In this document: in pieces, positions 28,358 to 35,965 of the stretch
Numbering within the stretch: the first letter of the stretch is position 1
How the letters are laid out: every line of letters begins with the position of its first letter
DNA from: Desulfosudis oleivorans
GTDB taxonomy: Bacteria > Desulfobacterota > Desulfobacteria > Desulfobacterales > SURF-7
NCBI GenBank assembly: GCA_020723325.1
Contig: DYJD01000011.1
Span: forward strand, 139,373 to 203,372
DNA length: 64,000 bases
Reading direction: 5' to 3'
Program-made: the position numbers and the translations under genes
Notes under the pieces: model-generated
What the model saw: only the letters and a program-made list of their open reading frames with translations
What the model was told of the DNA's origin: nothing
Database searches by the model: none

Positions 28358-29508
28358 AATCAGCAGTACTAACCGGTGAACATTTCATCAACGGCGACGA
28401 AGCCTGTGCCGAAGGCGCCATTGCCGCGGGCTGCATGTTTTTTGCCGGCTATCCCATCACCCCGGCTACCGAGGTGGCGGAACAGATGGCCTTGCGCCTG
28501 CCGGACGTGGGCGGGACTTTCATTCAGATGGAGGATGAAATCGCGGCCATGACCTGCATCCTGGGCAGTGCCTGGACCGGGGCCAAGAGCATGACCGCCA
28601 CCTCCGGCCCGGGTTTCAGCCTCATGATGGAAACCGTGGGCCTGGCGGTGGTCACGGAAACCCCTTGCGTGGTGGTCAATGTGCAGCGCAGCGGGCCTTC
28701 CACCGGCCTGCCCACCCAGGGGGCCCAGGCCGATATGATGCAGGCCAAATGGGGTTCCCACGGCGATTATGAAATCATCGCCATTGCGCCCTCCTCACCC
28801 CAGGAAATGTTCAATCTGACCATTACCGCATTTAATTTGAGCGAAACCTACCGGGTCCCGGTTTTTATCATGTCCGATGAAATCGTGGGCCATATGAGCG
28901 AAAAGGTGGTGATTCCGCCGGCCGGCAAGATCCGAACCGTGTCACGGCCCAAACCCAAAGGCCGCAAGGAAAACTTCAAGCCCTATGCCCCTGGACCCAA
29001 AGGCGTGGCCCCCATGCCGGCCATCGGCGAGGGCTACAATGTCCACGTCACCGGCCTGACCCATGATGAAAAAGGCTATCCGGTCATGTCCGTGGATACC
29101 CAGAAGGAAATGATGGCACGTTTGCTGGGAAAAATCCGGAACAATCTTCAGGACATCATTTTAACCGAAGACTACCAGCTTGCGGATGCTGAGATCGTCC
29201 TGATATCCTACGGCGTGGCGGCCCGTACCAGTTATACGGCGGTGCAGACCGCAAGACGCATGGGCATCAAAGCCGGTCTTCTCCGTCTGATAACGGTCTG
29301 GCCGTTTCCGGACGACCGCATCCAGGCCCTGGCCGAACAGGTCAAGGCCTTTGTCACGGTGGAGATCAACATGGGCCAGATTTGCCGGGAAGTGCAGCGT
29401 TGCGCCCAAGGCCGGGCGCGCACCTATTTTGTCGGACATCCTGGCGGGGCCATCATTCCGCCTGCCGATGTCATGGCAGCGATCAAGGAGGCGATGCAGG
29501 CCAAATGA
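28354..29508 (+). CDS. korA: 2-oxoacid:ferredoxin oxidoreductase, alpha subunit
   Basis: The 384-residue protein is the pyrimidine-binding half of the thiamine-diphosphate enzyme. Typical segments are FAGYPITPATEVAEQM, FIQMEDEIAAMTC, SATSGPGFSLM-like TATSGPGFSLMMETVG and NVQRSGPSTGLPTQGAQAD. The enzyme converts a 2-oxoacid plus CoA to acyl-CoA and CO2 while reducing ferredoxin. The start overlaps korD (ATGA) and the stop overlaps korB (ATGA), so subunit synthesis is coupled. The C-terminal transketolase-like domain (VLISYGVAARTSYTAVQ) is complete. The Kor name is by family; substrate identity is uncertain. Confidence 0.92.
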   Translation: MKSAVLTGEHFINGDEACAEGAIAAGCMFFAGYPITPATEVAEQMALRLPDVGGTFIQMEDEIAAMTCILGSAWTGAKSMTATSGPGFSLMMETVGLAVVTETPCVVVNVQRSGPSTGLPTQGAQADMMQAKWGSHGDYEIIAIAPSSPQEMFNLTITAFNLSETYRVPVFIMSDEIVGHMSEKVVIPPAGKIRTVSRPKPKGRKENFKPYAPGPKGVAPMPAIGEGYNVHVTGLTHDEKGYPVMSVDTQKEMMARLLGKIRNNLQDIILTEDYQLADAEIVLISYGVAARTSYTAVQTARRMGIKAGLLRLITVWPFPDDRIQALAEQVKAFVTVEINMGQICREVQRCAQGRARTYFVGHPGGAIIPPADVMAAIKEAMQAK

Positions 29509-30350
29509 CGAAAAATGTGAAACAGCAGGCTGGGGAAGCAAAACATCCCTTGGAGGACCTGGTCCGCATGGACCGCATTCCCCATATCTGGTGTTCCGGC
29601 TGCGGGATCGGCTCTGTTTTCTCCTCCTGTCTGACAGCCATCAAGAATACCGGCATCGACTACAGCAAATTCGCCATGGTTTCCGGTATCGGCTGTTCCG
29701 GACGGGGGGCGGGCTACATCAACATCGATTCCTTTCATACCACCCACGGCCGGGCCATCCCCTTTGCCACCGGCATTAAAATGGCCAATCCGGACATCAA
29801 CGTGATTGTTTTTTCCGGCGACGGCGACCTGTTCGCCATCGGCGGCAATCATTTCATCCATGCGGCCCGCAGAAACATGGACATCACCGTGATCTGCGTC
29901 AACAACATGATCTACGGCATGACTGGCGGCCAGGTGGCGGCCACCACCCCCTATCTAGCCAGATCCGCCACCACCGAGGCCGGCAATCCGGAAAGCCCGT
30001 TCAATCTGCCGCTTTTGGCCTATGCTGCCGGCGCCACCTACATTGCCCGCTGGACCATGTTGCATACCCGGGATTTGGCCGACGCCATTGTGGCAGCCAT
30101 TCACCGGAAAGGCTTTTCCTTTATCGAGGTGTTGTCCCCCTGCCCGATCAATTACGGCCGGCGCAACAAGGAGAAATCCATCGACACGTTGAAAAATTAT
30201 CATGACAAGACCATCATCAAGAACGGCGCCGACCCGGTCACCCTGGACATTGATTATGGCAAGGGGGTGATTCTGGGCAAGTTTGTGGATATCGACAAAC
30301 CCACCCATGATGAAAAATACCGGAAGATTTACCTGCGGGAAAAGGAATGA
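29505..30350 (+). CDS. korB: 2-oxoacid:ferredoxin oxidoreductase, beta subunit
   Basis: The 281-residue protein binds thiamine diphosphate: CSGCGIGS at the N-terminus, then GDGDLFAIGGNHFIHAARRN with NNMIYGMTGGQ, the magnesium-diphosphate motif (GDG-x-NN). Cys residues near the N-terminus (IWCSGCGIG, GIGCSGRG) may bind the catalytic-domain iron-sulfur cluster. The frame is open upstream inside korA, but the ATG overlapping the korA stop (ATGA at 29505-29508) is the natural start. It forms the catalytic core with KorA and is followed 35 bases later by korC. Confidence 0.92.
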   Translation: MTKNVKQQAGEAKHPLEDLVRMDRIPHIWCSGCGIGSVFSSCLTAIKNTGIDYSKFAMVSGIGCSGRGAGYINIDSFHTTHGRAIPFATGIKMANPDINVIVFSGDGDLFAIGGNHFIHAARRNMDITVICVNNMIYGMTGGQVAATTPYLARSATTEAGNPESPFNLPLLAYAAGATYIARWTMLHTRDLADAIVAAIHRKGFSFIEVLSPCPINYGRRNKEKSIDTLKNYHDKTIIKNGADPVTLDIDYGKGVILGKFVDIDKPTHDEKYRKIYLREKE

Positions 30351-30385
30351 GCCGCATCCAAATACAACCATAAACAGGCATTACC

Positions 30386-30982
30386 ATGACTACCCAACAG
30401 ACAAAGAAAAATTGCGAAGTCATCATCACCGGTTTCGGCGGTCAAGGCATTGTCCTAGCCGGCCGCATCCTGGGCATGGCCGCGGCCCTGGGGGATCACA
30501 AGGAAAGCACCCTGGTGCAGTCCTATGGTCCGGAATCCAGGGGCGGGGCCTGTTGCGCCCAGGTGATCATCTCCGCTGACGTGATCCAATATCCCTACGT
30601 GACCATTGCCGATGTGCTGGTTTGCATGTCCCAGTCCGCCTACCAAAAATACAAGGAACAACTTGCGCAAGACGGGATTCTGATCATTGACCAGGACCTG
30701 GTGCAGACCGACGGCAAAAGGGAATGTTTTGCCATCCCGGCCACCCGCATGGCTGAAGAATTGGGCCGTAAAATGATGGCCAACATCATCATCCTGGGCT
30801 TTACCACGGCGGTGTCGCAATTGATCTCCCGCAAGGCGGCCGAGGAGGCAGTGCAATCCTCGGTGCCCAAGGGCACCGAATCCATGAATATCAAAGCCTT
30901 TACCAAAGGTTATGAATACGGCTTGTCCAAACTGAAAGGCCGGGAGAAAAAAGCCGAAGGCAAATCAGGAGCTGTTGCATGA
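30386..30982 (+). CDS. korC: 2-oxoacid:ferredoxin oxidoreductase, gamma subunit
   Basis: The 198-residue protein has the gamma-subunit opening VIITGFGGQGIVLAGRILG and the CoA-contact region SYGPESRGGACCAQVIIS. Gamma subunits bind CoA and complete the heterotetramer. AGGC precedes the ATG; a GC-rich 35-base gap follows korB. Its stop overlaps the start of the next gene (ATGA at 30979), tying the 2-oxoacid enzyme to the Hdr-like electron-transfer proteins. Confidence 0.92.
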   Translation: MTTQQTKKNCEVIITGFGGQGIVLAGRILGMAAALGDHKESTLVQSYGPESRGGACCAQVIISADVIQYPYVTIADVLVCMSQSAYQKYKEQLAQDGILIIDQDLVQTDGKRECFAIPATRMAEELGRKMMANIIILGFTTAVSQLISRKAAEEAVQSSVPKGTESMNIKAFTKGYEYGLSKLKGREKKAEGKSGAVA

Positions 30983-33900
30983 AAATGACTAAAGATCGCC
31001 TGAATCGCGTCATGGTCATCGGCGCCACACCGGCGGGTATTGCGGCGGTGAATAAATTGGGTGAATTGGGGATCCCGGTTACCCTGGTGGATTCAGAAGC
31101 GGATGTGGACCGCAGACTGGCCAGGGAAGAATGGAAATTAAAAACCGGCATGGGGCTTAACCATGCCCACCGCCCCGGACTGATCCGCATCTTCAGAAAT
31201 CCGGGGATCGCCTGTATTCTCCCGGCCCGCATCACCGCCATCAAGCACAGTCCCCAGGGATTCCGGGTGGGCCTGACCCGGCCCCAGACTTATATAGATC
31301 CGGAAAAATGCACCCTGTGCGGTCGTTGCCTGTCCATCTGTCCGGTGACCAAGGCGGGTGATGAAAAAGCCGTGGAACTCACCAGCCGGCGCAGTCTGCC
31401 GGGCCGGGTGGTCATCGACAAAAGGAGAACACCCCTTTGCCGCACCAATTGCCCCTTGGGGGTCAATGTCCAGGGCTATGTGGCCCTGGCCAAGGCCGGC
31501 CGCTTTGACCAGGCCTTGGCCCTCATCCGTGAAAACAATGTGCTGCCCGGGATTTGCGGTCGTATCTGCACCCATCCCTGTGAAACTCAATGCCGGCGGG
31601 GCGAGCTTGAGGGGGCTGTGGCCATCCGCGGCATCAAGCGCTTTTTGGCGGATTATGAAACAGAAACCGGCCGCCGGCCCCGGCCCTTTGAACTTGGCGA
31701 AAAAAGAACGGAACGGATCGCCGTGATCGGTTCCGGACCGGCCGGTCTGGCCGCCGCCGCCGAATTCGCCCGGTTTGGTTTCAAGGTCACGGTTTTTGAA
31801 AAAGAAGCGCTGGCCGGCGGACTACTGCGCTACGGCATCGGCTCCCACCGCCTGCCGCGCCCTATTCTGGAAAGAGAGCTGGACCATATCGCCGACCTGG
31901 GGGTGGACTTCAAAACCGACCATCCCATAGATTTAAAGCAGGACCTGAATCGCCTGGCCGCGGAGTACCATGCTGTTTTGCTTTGCACCGGCACCTGGAA
32001 AGATCGCAAGCTCGGCGTGCCCGGCGAAAATCTGCCGGGGGTGCAAGGCTGCCTTGCGTTTTTAAGCGATTTTCACCAGGGCAAAATCGGCAAATTGCCC
32101 TGGAAAGCCGCCGTTATCGGCGACGGCAACGCCGCCTATGACTTGGCCCGCACCCTCACCCGCCTCGGCGCCCAGGTCACCATCGTGTCCTGGTTTGACA
32201 AAAAACAGATTCCGGCCGATACCGAGGAAACCACGGCAGCGGAAGCGGAAGGAATCGTGCTGCAGGACAATACCCAAGTGGTGGAGTTTTTGGATTATGA
32301 AGGCCGTTTCGCCCGTTTGCGCTGCAGGCCCACCCAACCAGGTGAAAAGGACCCGGCCGGAATCGCCTGGCCGAAAATCAAGGCCGAGGCCCAGGCCTTT
32401 GAACTGCCCTTTGACCTGGCCTTTGTGGCCATCGGCCAAGTGGCGGCCTTGAAATCCGCGGATTTGCCCGAGGGCCTGGAATTGAACGCCGCCGGATTCA
32501 TTCAGGTGGATGAGAATTGCAAGACCTCCCTGCCCCGGGTTTACGCGGCCGGCGATGCGGCCTTGGGGCCTTCCACTGTGGTGCAGGCCATGGCCAAGGG
32601 TAAGGCCGCGGCCGGTAAGATCCTGCAGGATGAATTCGGCATCGCGGTTCCCGGGCTTGGTTCCCCAAGACCCCTGGACAAGGATTTTGATGAAATCCCC
32701 CAGGATTTGCCTGTTTGCAAGCGGGCGGAAATGCCGGAGCTGCCCCTTGACCAGCGCGGCAGCAATTTCACCGAGGTGGCCCTGGGTTTAGCCGCGGCCC
32801 AGGTGCAATATGAAGCCGAACGCTGTCTGCAATGCGGCGGCTGCGCCGAATGTCTCCAATGTGTGGAAGCCTGCCGGGCTGTCGGTGCCGTGGACCACGC
32901 GGCCCAGGCCCAAAGCTTCATGGAGCAAACCGGCGTGATCATCATAGCCGATCCGGACCTTGCGCCCGGGATTAAAGGCGAGGATGTGATCCGGGCCTAT
33001 GGTCCTGCTTCATCCAGGCCCGATGTCTATGACCTGCTGGTGCGCGGCTATGCGGCCGCGGCCCAGGCCTTGGTGCTGCTGGGCAAGGACTCCCAGGGGC
33101 AAAAGGGTCAGGGCTGGTCCTTTGCCAGGCCGGACCCGGGTCTGGCCAAGGATGTCCGGATCGGCGTGTTTGTCTGCCGCTGCAATGATGCCCTGGGCTG
33201 GCTGGATCAAATGGATGACTATATCCAGACCCTGGAGGCCATTCCGGATGTGGCCCATGTGGAAGTGCTGCCGGCGGCCTGTATTCCCCAGGGAACCGCG
33301 GCCATTTTAAAGGCGGTGCGGGCCAAGGACATCACCCGCATCGCCCTGGCCTCCTGTGTCTGCTGTTCCCTTAATTTTGTCTGCAGCGCCTGCACGGACC
33401 AGCGCAGCCGCTTGAAAAATTTTCTGTTCAGCGCCAGCGGCATCGGCCGTTCCATGGCCGCCACCTGCAATATCCGCGGCGAGGCCTTGAGTCTGATCCA
33501 CCGGAATCCGGAGCAGGCTTTTCAGAAATTTACGGGTCTGCTGGACCGGGTCATCCGCAACAGCCGCAGATTGAAATTGCTGGCCACACCGGCGCGCATG
33601 TACAATTTCGCCACTGCCGTCATCGGTGAATCCGAAGCTGCCAAGACCAGCGCCCTGACCCTGGCGGCGGCCGGCCGGGAAGTTTATCTTTTCGGCAGCG
33701 GGCCGCTGAAGGAGAGTCCCCTGCTCCAGCAAGCGAATATCTTCTGTTTTGAAAACGCCGCGGTAACCGCCCTGAGCGGCACCCTGGGGGATTTTCAAAT
33801 AACCCTGACAAGCAACGGCGTGGAAAAGACCGTCCAGGTGGGCGCGGTGATCCTGGACGACAAATCCCGAAGGAAAATCCCCTACATTCACCAGAAAGGA

Positions 33901-34341
33901 TTGGCCGGCGGCATCGTGGACTATGCCATGCAAGCCCCGGGGGTGACCGGAACGCCTTTTTATTATCCCGGCATGACCTCCATTTCCGGCTTGTTTCTGG
34001 CAGATCCGCCCGGCATCCACATTTCCGCTCGTCAAACCGCGGCCGCGGCCGCGATTCTGGCCGCCGCGGTCATGCCGCGCGGTCCGCGCCAGAGCAAGGG
34101 CTATACCGTAAACGTGGACCCGGAAATCTGCCGGGGCTGCGGCCGTTGCCTTTCCGCCTGCCTGTATCAGGCCGTGAGCCTGCAACCCAACTCCATAGGG
34201 GGTTGGCATGCCGTGGTGGATGAGGCTTTTTGCAAAGGATGCGGCAATTGCATATCGGTCTGCCCTTCCAATGCGGCGGACAGCCCTTATCGCAGTCAGA
34301 CCTTTTTGGAACGCAGCATCGAGGCCATATTGCTGCAATAA
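30979..34341 (+). CDS. Multidomain HdrA/GltD-like iron-sulfur flavoprotein
   Basis: The 1120-residue protein joins several electron-transfer modules. Residues 1-100 are a dinucleotide-binding start (VMVIGATPAGIAAV). A ferredoxin motif is at 111-122 (CTLCGRCLSICP). Then comes a GltD/NADPH-glutamate-synthase small-subunit-like part: a Cys-rich domain (CRTNCPLGV, CGRICTHPCETQC), FAD site IGSGPAGLAAAAE, NADPH site VIGDGNAAYDLARTL and YAAGDAALG. An HdrA-like part follows near 735 (VRIGVFVCRCND). Two terminal [4Fe-4S] motifs, CRGCGRCLSACL and CKGCGNCISVCP, end it. It probably links NAD(P)H to the Kor ferredoxin pool or the Hdr partners encoded next; the direction is inferred. An ATGA overlap with korC supports one operon. 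No exact named homologue is recognised. Confidence 0.82.
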   Translation: MKMTKDRLNRVMVIGATPAGIAAVNKLGELGIPVTLVDSEADVDRRLAREEWKLKTGMGLNHAHRPGLIRIFRNPGIACILPARITAIKHSPQGFRVGLTRPQTYIDPEKCTLCGRCLSICPVTKAGDEKAVELTSRRSLPGRVVIDKRRTPLCRTNCPLGVNVQGYVALAKAGRFDQALALIRENNVLPGICGRICTHPCETQCRRGELEGAVAIRGIKRFLADYETETGRRPRPFELGEKRTERIAVIGSGPAGLAAAAEFARFGFKVTVFEKEALAGGLLRYGIGSHRLPRPILERELDHIADLGVDFKTDHPIDLKQDLNRLAAEYHAVLLCTGTWKDRKLGVPGENLPGVQGCLAFLSDFHQGKIGKLPWKAAVIGDGNAAYDLARTLTRLGAQVTIVSWFDKKQIPADTEETTAAEAEGIVLQDNTQVVEFLDYEGRFARLRCRPTQPGEKDPAGIAWPKIKAEAQAFELPFDLAFVAIGQVAALKSADLPEGLELNAAGFIQVDENCKTSLPRVYAAGDAALGPSTVVQAMAKGKAAAGKILQDEFGIAVPGLGSPRPLDKDFDEIPQDLPVCKRAEMPELPLDQRGSNFTEVALGLAAAQVQYEAERCLQCGGCAECLQCVEACRAVGAVDHAAQAQSFMEQTGVIIIADPDLAPGIKGEDVIRAYGPASSRPDVYDLLVRGYAAAAQALVLLGKDSQGQKGQGWSFARPDPGLAKDVRIGVFVCRCNDALGWLDQMDDYIQTLEAIPDVAHVEVLPAACIPQGTAAILKAVRAKDITRIALASCVCCSLNFVCSACTDQRSRLKNFLFSASGIGRSMAATCNIRGEALSLIHRNPEQAFQKFTGLLDRVIRNSRRLKLLATPARMYNFATAVIGESEAAKTSALTLAAAGREVYLFGSGPLKESPLLQQANIFCFENAAVTALSGTLGDFQITLTSNGVEKTVQVGAVILDDKSRRKIPYIHQKGLAGGIVDYAMQAPGVTGTPFYYPGMTSISGLFLADPPGIHISARQTAAAAAILAAAVMPRGPRQSKGYTVNVDPEICRGCGRCLSACLYQAVSLQPNSIGGWHAVVDEAFCKGCGNCISVCPSNAADSPYRSQTFLERSIEAILLQ

Positions 34342-34367
34342 CGTTTTGAGTGACGGATGCAACAGGT

Positions 34368-35951
34368 ATGCAAGAAATTAAAATCATACTCTATCTATGC
34401 AACTGGGGGCCCCATGTGGCTTTTCAGACCCTGCAGGACCAAGACTACCTGATCCCGCCGGAAGTGAAAATGGTGCGGATTCCCTGCACCGGCAGAATCA
34501 GCAAGGCCCTGCTTTTTAAAGCCTTTGAAATGGGCGCGGACGGGGTGGCCCTGGTGGGCTGCCAAACCGGCACCTGCCGTTACGGCCGCGGCACGGACAA
34601 TGCAGCGGCCAACACGGAGGATACCCGCGGCATCCTGGATCTACTGGGACTGGGCAAGGAGCGTCTGCGTTTTGCCGCATTTCTGCCCGAAGATGTTGAG
34701 GCTCTGAAGACCTTTCTTTTTCAGTTCCGGGATGATCTGCGCCGCATGACGGCCAGCCCCATCCGCCCCGGCGGAGCCACGGCAGCCGCCCCAAGGCCCG
34801 GCAAAGCCCTGGCCGCCATCCTGGCGGAGCACCATGTATCGGCCTGCCAGGATTGCGGCAAATGCACTTCAGCCTGCCCCCTGGCCTTGAGCGGCAAGCC
34901 CTATTCCCCCCGGGGCATCGTTAATTCCATTATCACCGGCAAGCTGGCAACCGAGGCGGTGATAAAGGAAATCTGGTCCTGCCTGACCTGCGGCATTTGC
35001 TTTCAGCGCTGCCCCTCCCAGGTGGATTTTCCGGCCTTTATCCGGGATCTGCGCGCCCATGTGGCCGGCCATGACAATGGCCGCGGCCCGGCCCATGGCG
35101 GCTTCTTTCAATCCCTGATGCGCGCCATGACCGCCGGCGGACTGCAACCCCAAAGATGGCTGGATCTGCCTCAGGACATTGAAGTGAATCCCCACAGCAA
35201 GACCCTGTTCTTCGGCGGTTGCGCGCCCTATTTTGATGTGTTTTTCAGGCGCCACCAGACCGTGAAGACCGCGGCCGTCTTGACGGACAGTCTGCGCCTC
35301 CTGAATTTTTTCGATGTCAAACCCGCCCTGCTTTCGGCGGAAAAATGTTGCGGTCATGATCTGCTCTGGTCCGGGGATGAAGCCAATTTTCTGAGGCTGG
35401 CGCGGTTGAATACGGAAATGATCCGGGCCCTGGGCATTACCGAAGTGATCACTGCCTGCCCGGAATGTTATCAAACCATGGCCCATGATTATGCTGCCCA
35501 TGGAATTGAAACCGGCTTCAACGTCAAGCATATCTATGAATTCCTGGAGCATGAGATCGATAAAAACGCGGTGGCCTTCAAACCCTTTGCGGGCCGCCTC
35601 ACCTATCAGGATGCCTGTCGCCTGAACCGCTCGGAGCACATGCGCGCTTTTCCGCGCAAACTTTTGCAGCGCCTGCGGCCGGAAGGATTCAGCGAGATGA
35701 AGGAAAGCCAAAACGCAGCCCTGTGTTGCGGCAACAGCGCCTGGACCGGCTGCGATGCCTACAGCAAGGCCCTGCAGGTGAAACGCATCCGCCAGGCCAA
35801 GGAGACCGGGAGTAATCTCCTTTTGACTTCCTGCCCCAAATGCCAGATTCATCTGCGTTGCGCCATGGAAGATCCCTTCCGGGGGGATGAACTTAGGATG
35901 GAAATGAAGGATTTGACATCCGTGATTGCCGAAACCATTTGCTGGGAATAA
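34368..35951 (+). CDS. MvhD-HdrC-HdrB-like fusion protein
   Basis: The 527-residue protein starts with an MvhD/FlpD-type [2Fe-2S] domain (YLCNWGPHVAF, RIPCTGRISKALLFKAFE, GCQTGTCRYGRG). Next is an HdrC-like ferredoxin pair (CQDCGKCTSACPLAL, CLTCGICFQRCPSQVDF). Last are two HdrB/HdrD-type CCG domains (KCCGHDLLWSG with CPECYQTM; LCCGNSAWTG with CPKCQIHL), which bind non-cubane [4Fe-4S] clusters in heterodisulfide reductases. It could be the electron-accepting end of an Hdr-like complex. The substrate disulfide is unknown, since this is not a methanogen. The frame opens at a GTG at 34350; the ATG at 34368 is preferred because MvhD homology begins there. Neither start has a strong ribosome site. 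Confidence 0.85.
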   Translation: MQEIKIILYLCNWGPHVAFQTLQDQDYLIPPEVKMVRIPCTGRISKALLFKAFEMGADGVALVGCQTGTCRYGRGTDNAAANTEDTRGILDLLGLGKERLRFAAFLPEDVEALKTFLFQFRDDLRRMTASPIRPGGATAAAPRPGKALAAILAEHHVSACQDCGKCTSACPLALSGKPYSPRGIVNSIITGKLATEAVIKEIWSCLTCGICFQRCPSQVDFPAFIRDLRAHVAGHDNGRGPAHGGFFQSLMRAMTAGGLQPQRWLDLPQDIEVNPHSKTLFFGGCAPYFDVFFRRHQTVKTAAVLTDSLRLLNFFDVKPALLSAEKCCGHDLLWSGDEANFLRLARLNTEMIRALGITEVITACPECYQTMAHDYAAHGIETGFNVKHIYEFLEHEIDKNAVAFKPFAGRLTYQDACRLNRSEHMRAFPRKLLQRLRPEGFSEMKESQNAALCCGNSAWTGCDAYSKALQVKRIRQAKETGSNLLLTSCPKCQIHLRCAMEDPFRGDELRMEMKDLTSVIAETICWE

Positions 35952-35965
35952 GAATGAGGGAAAAA

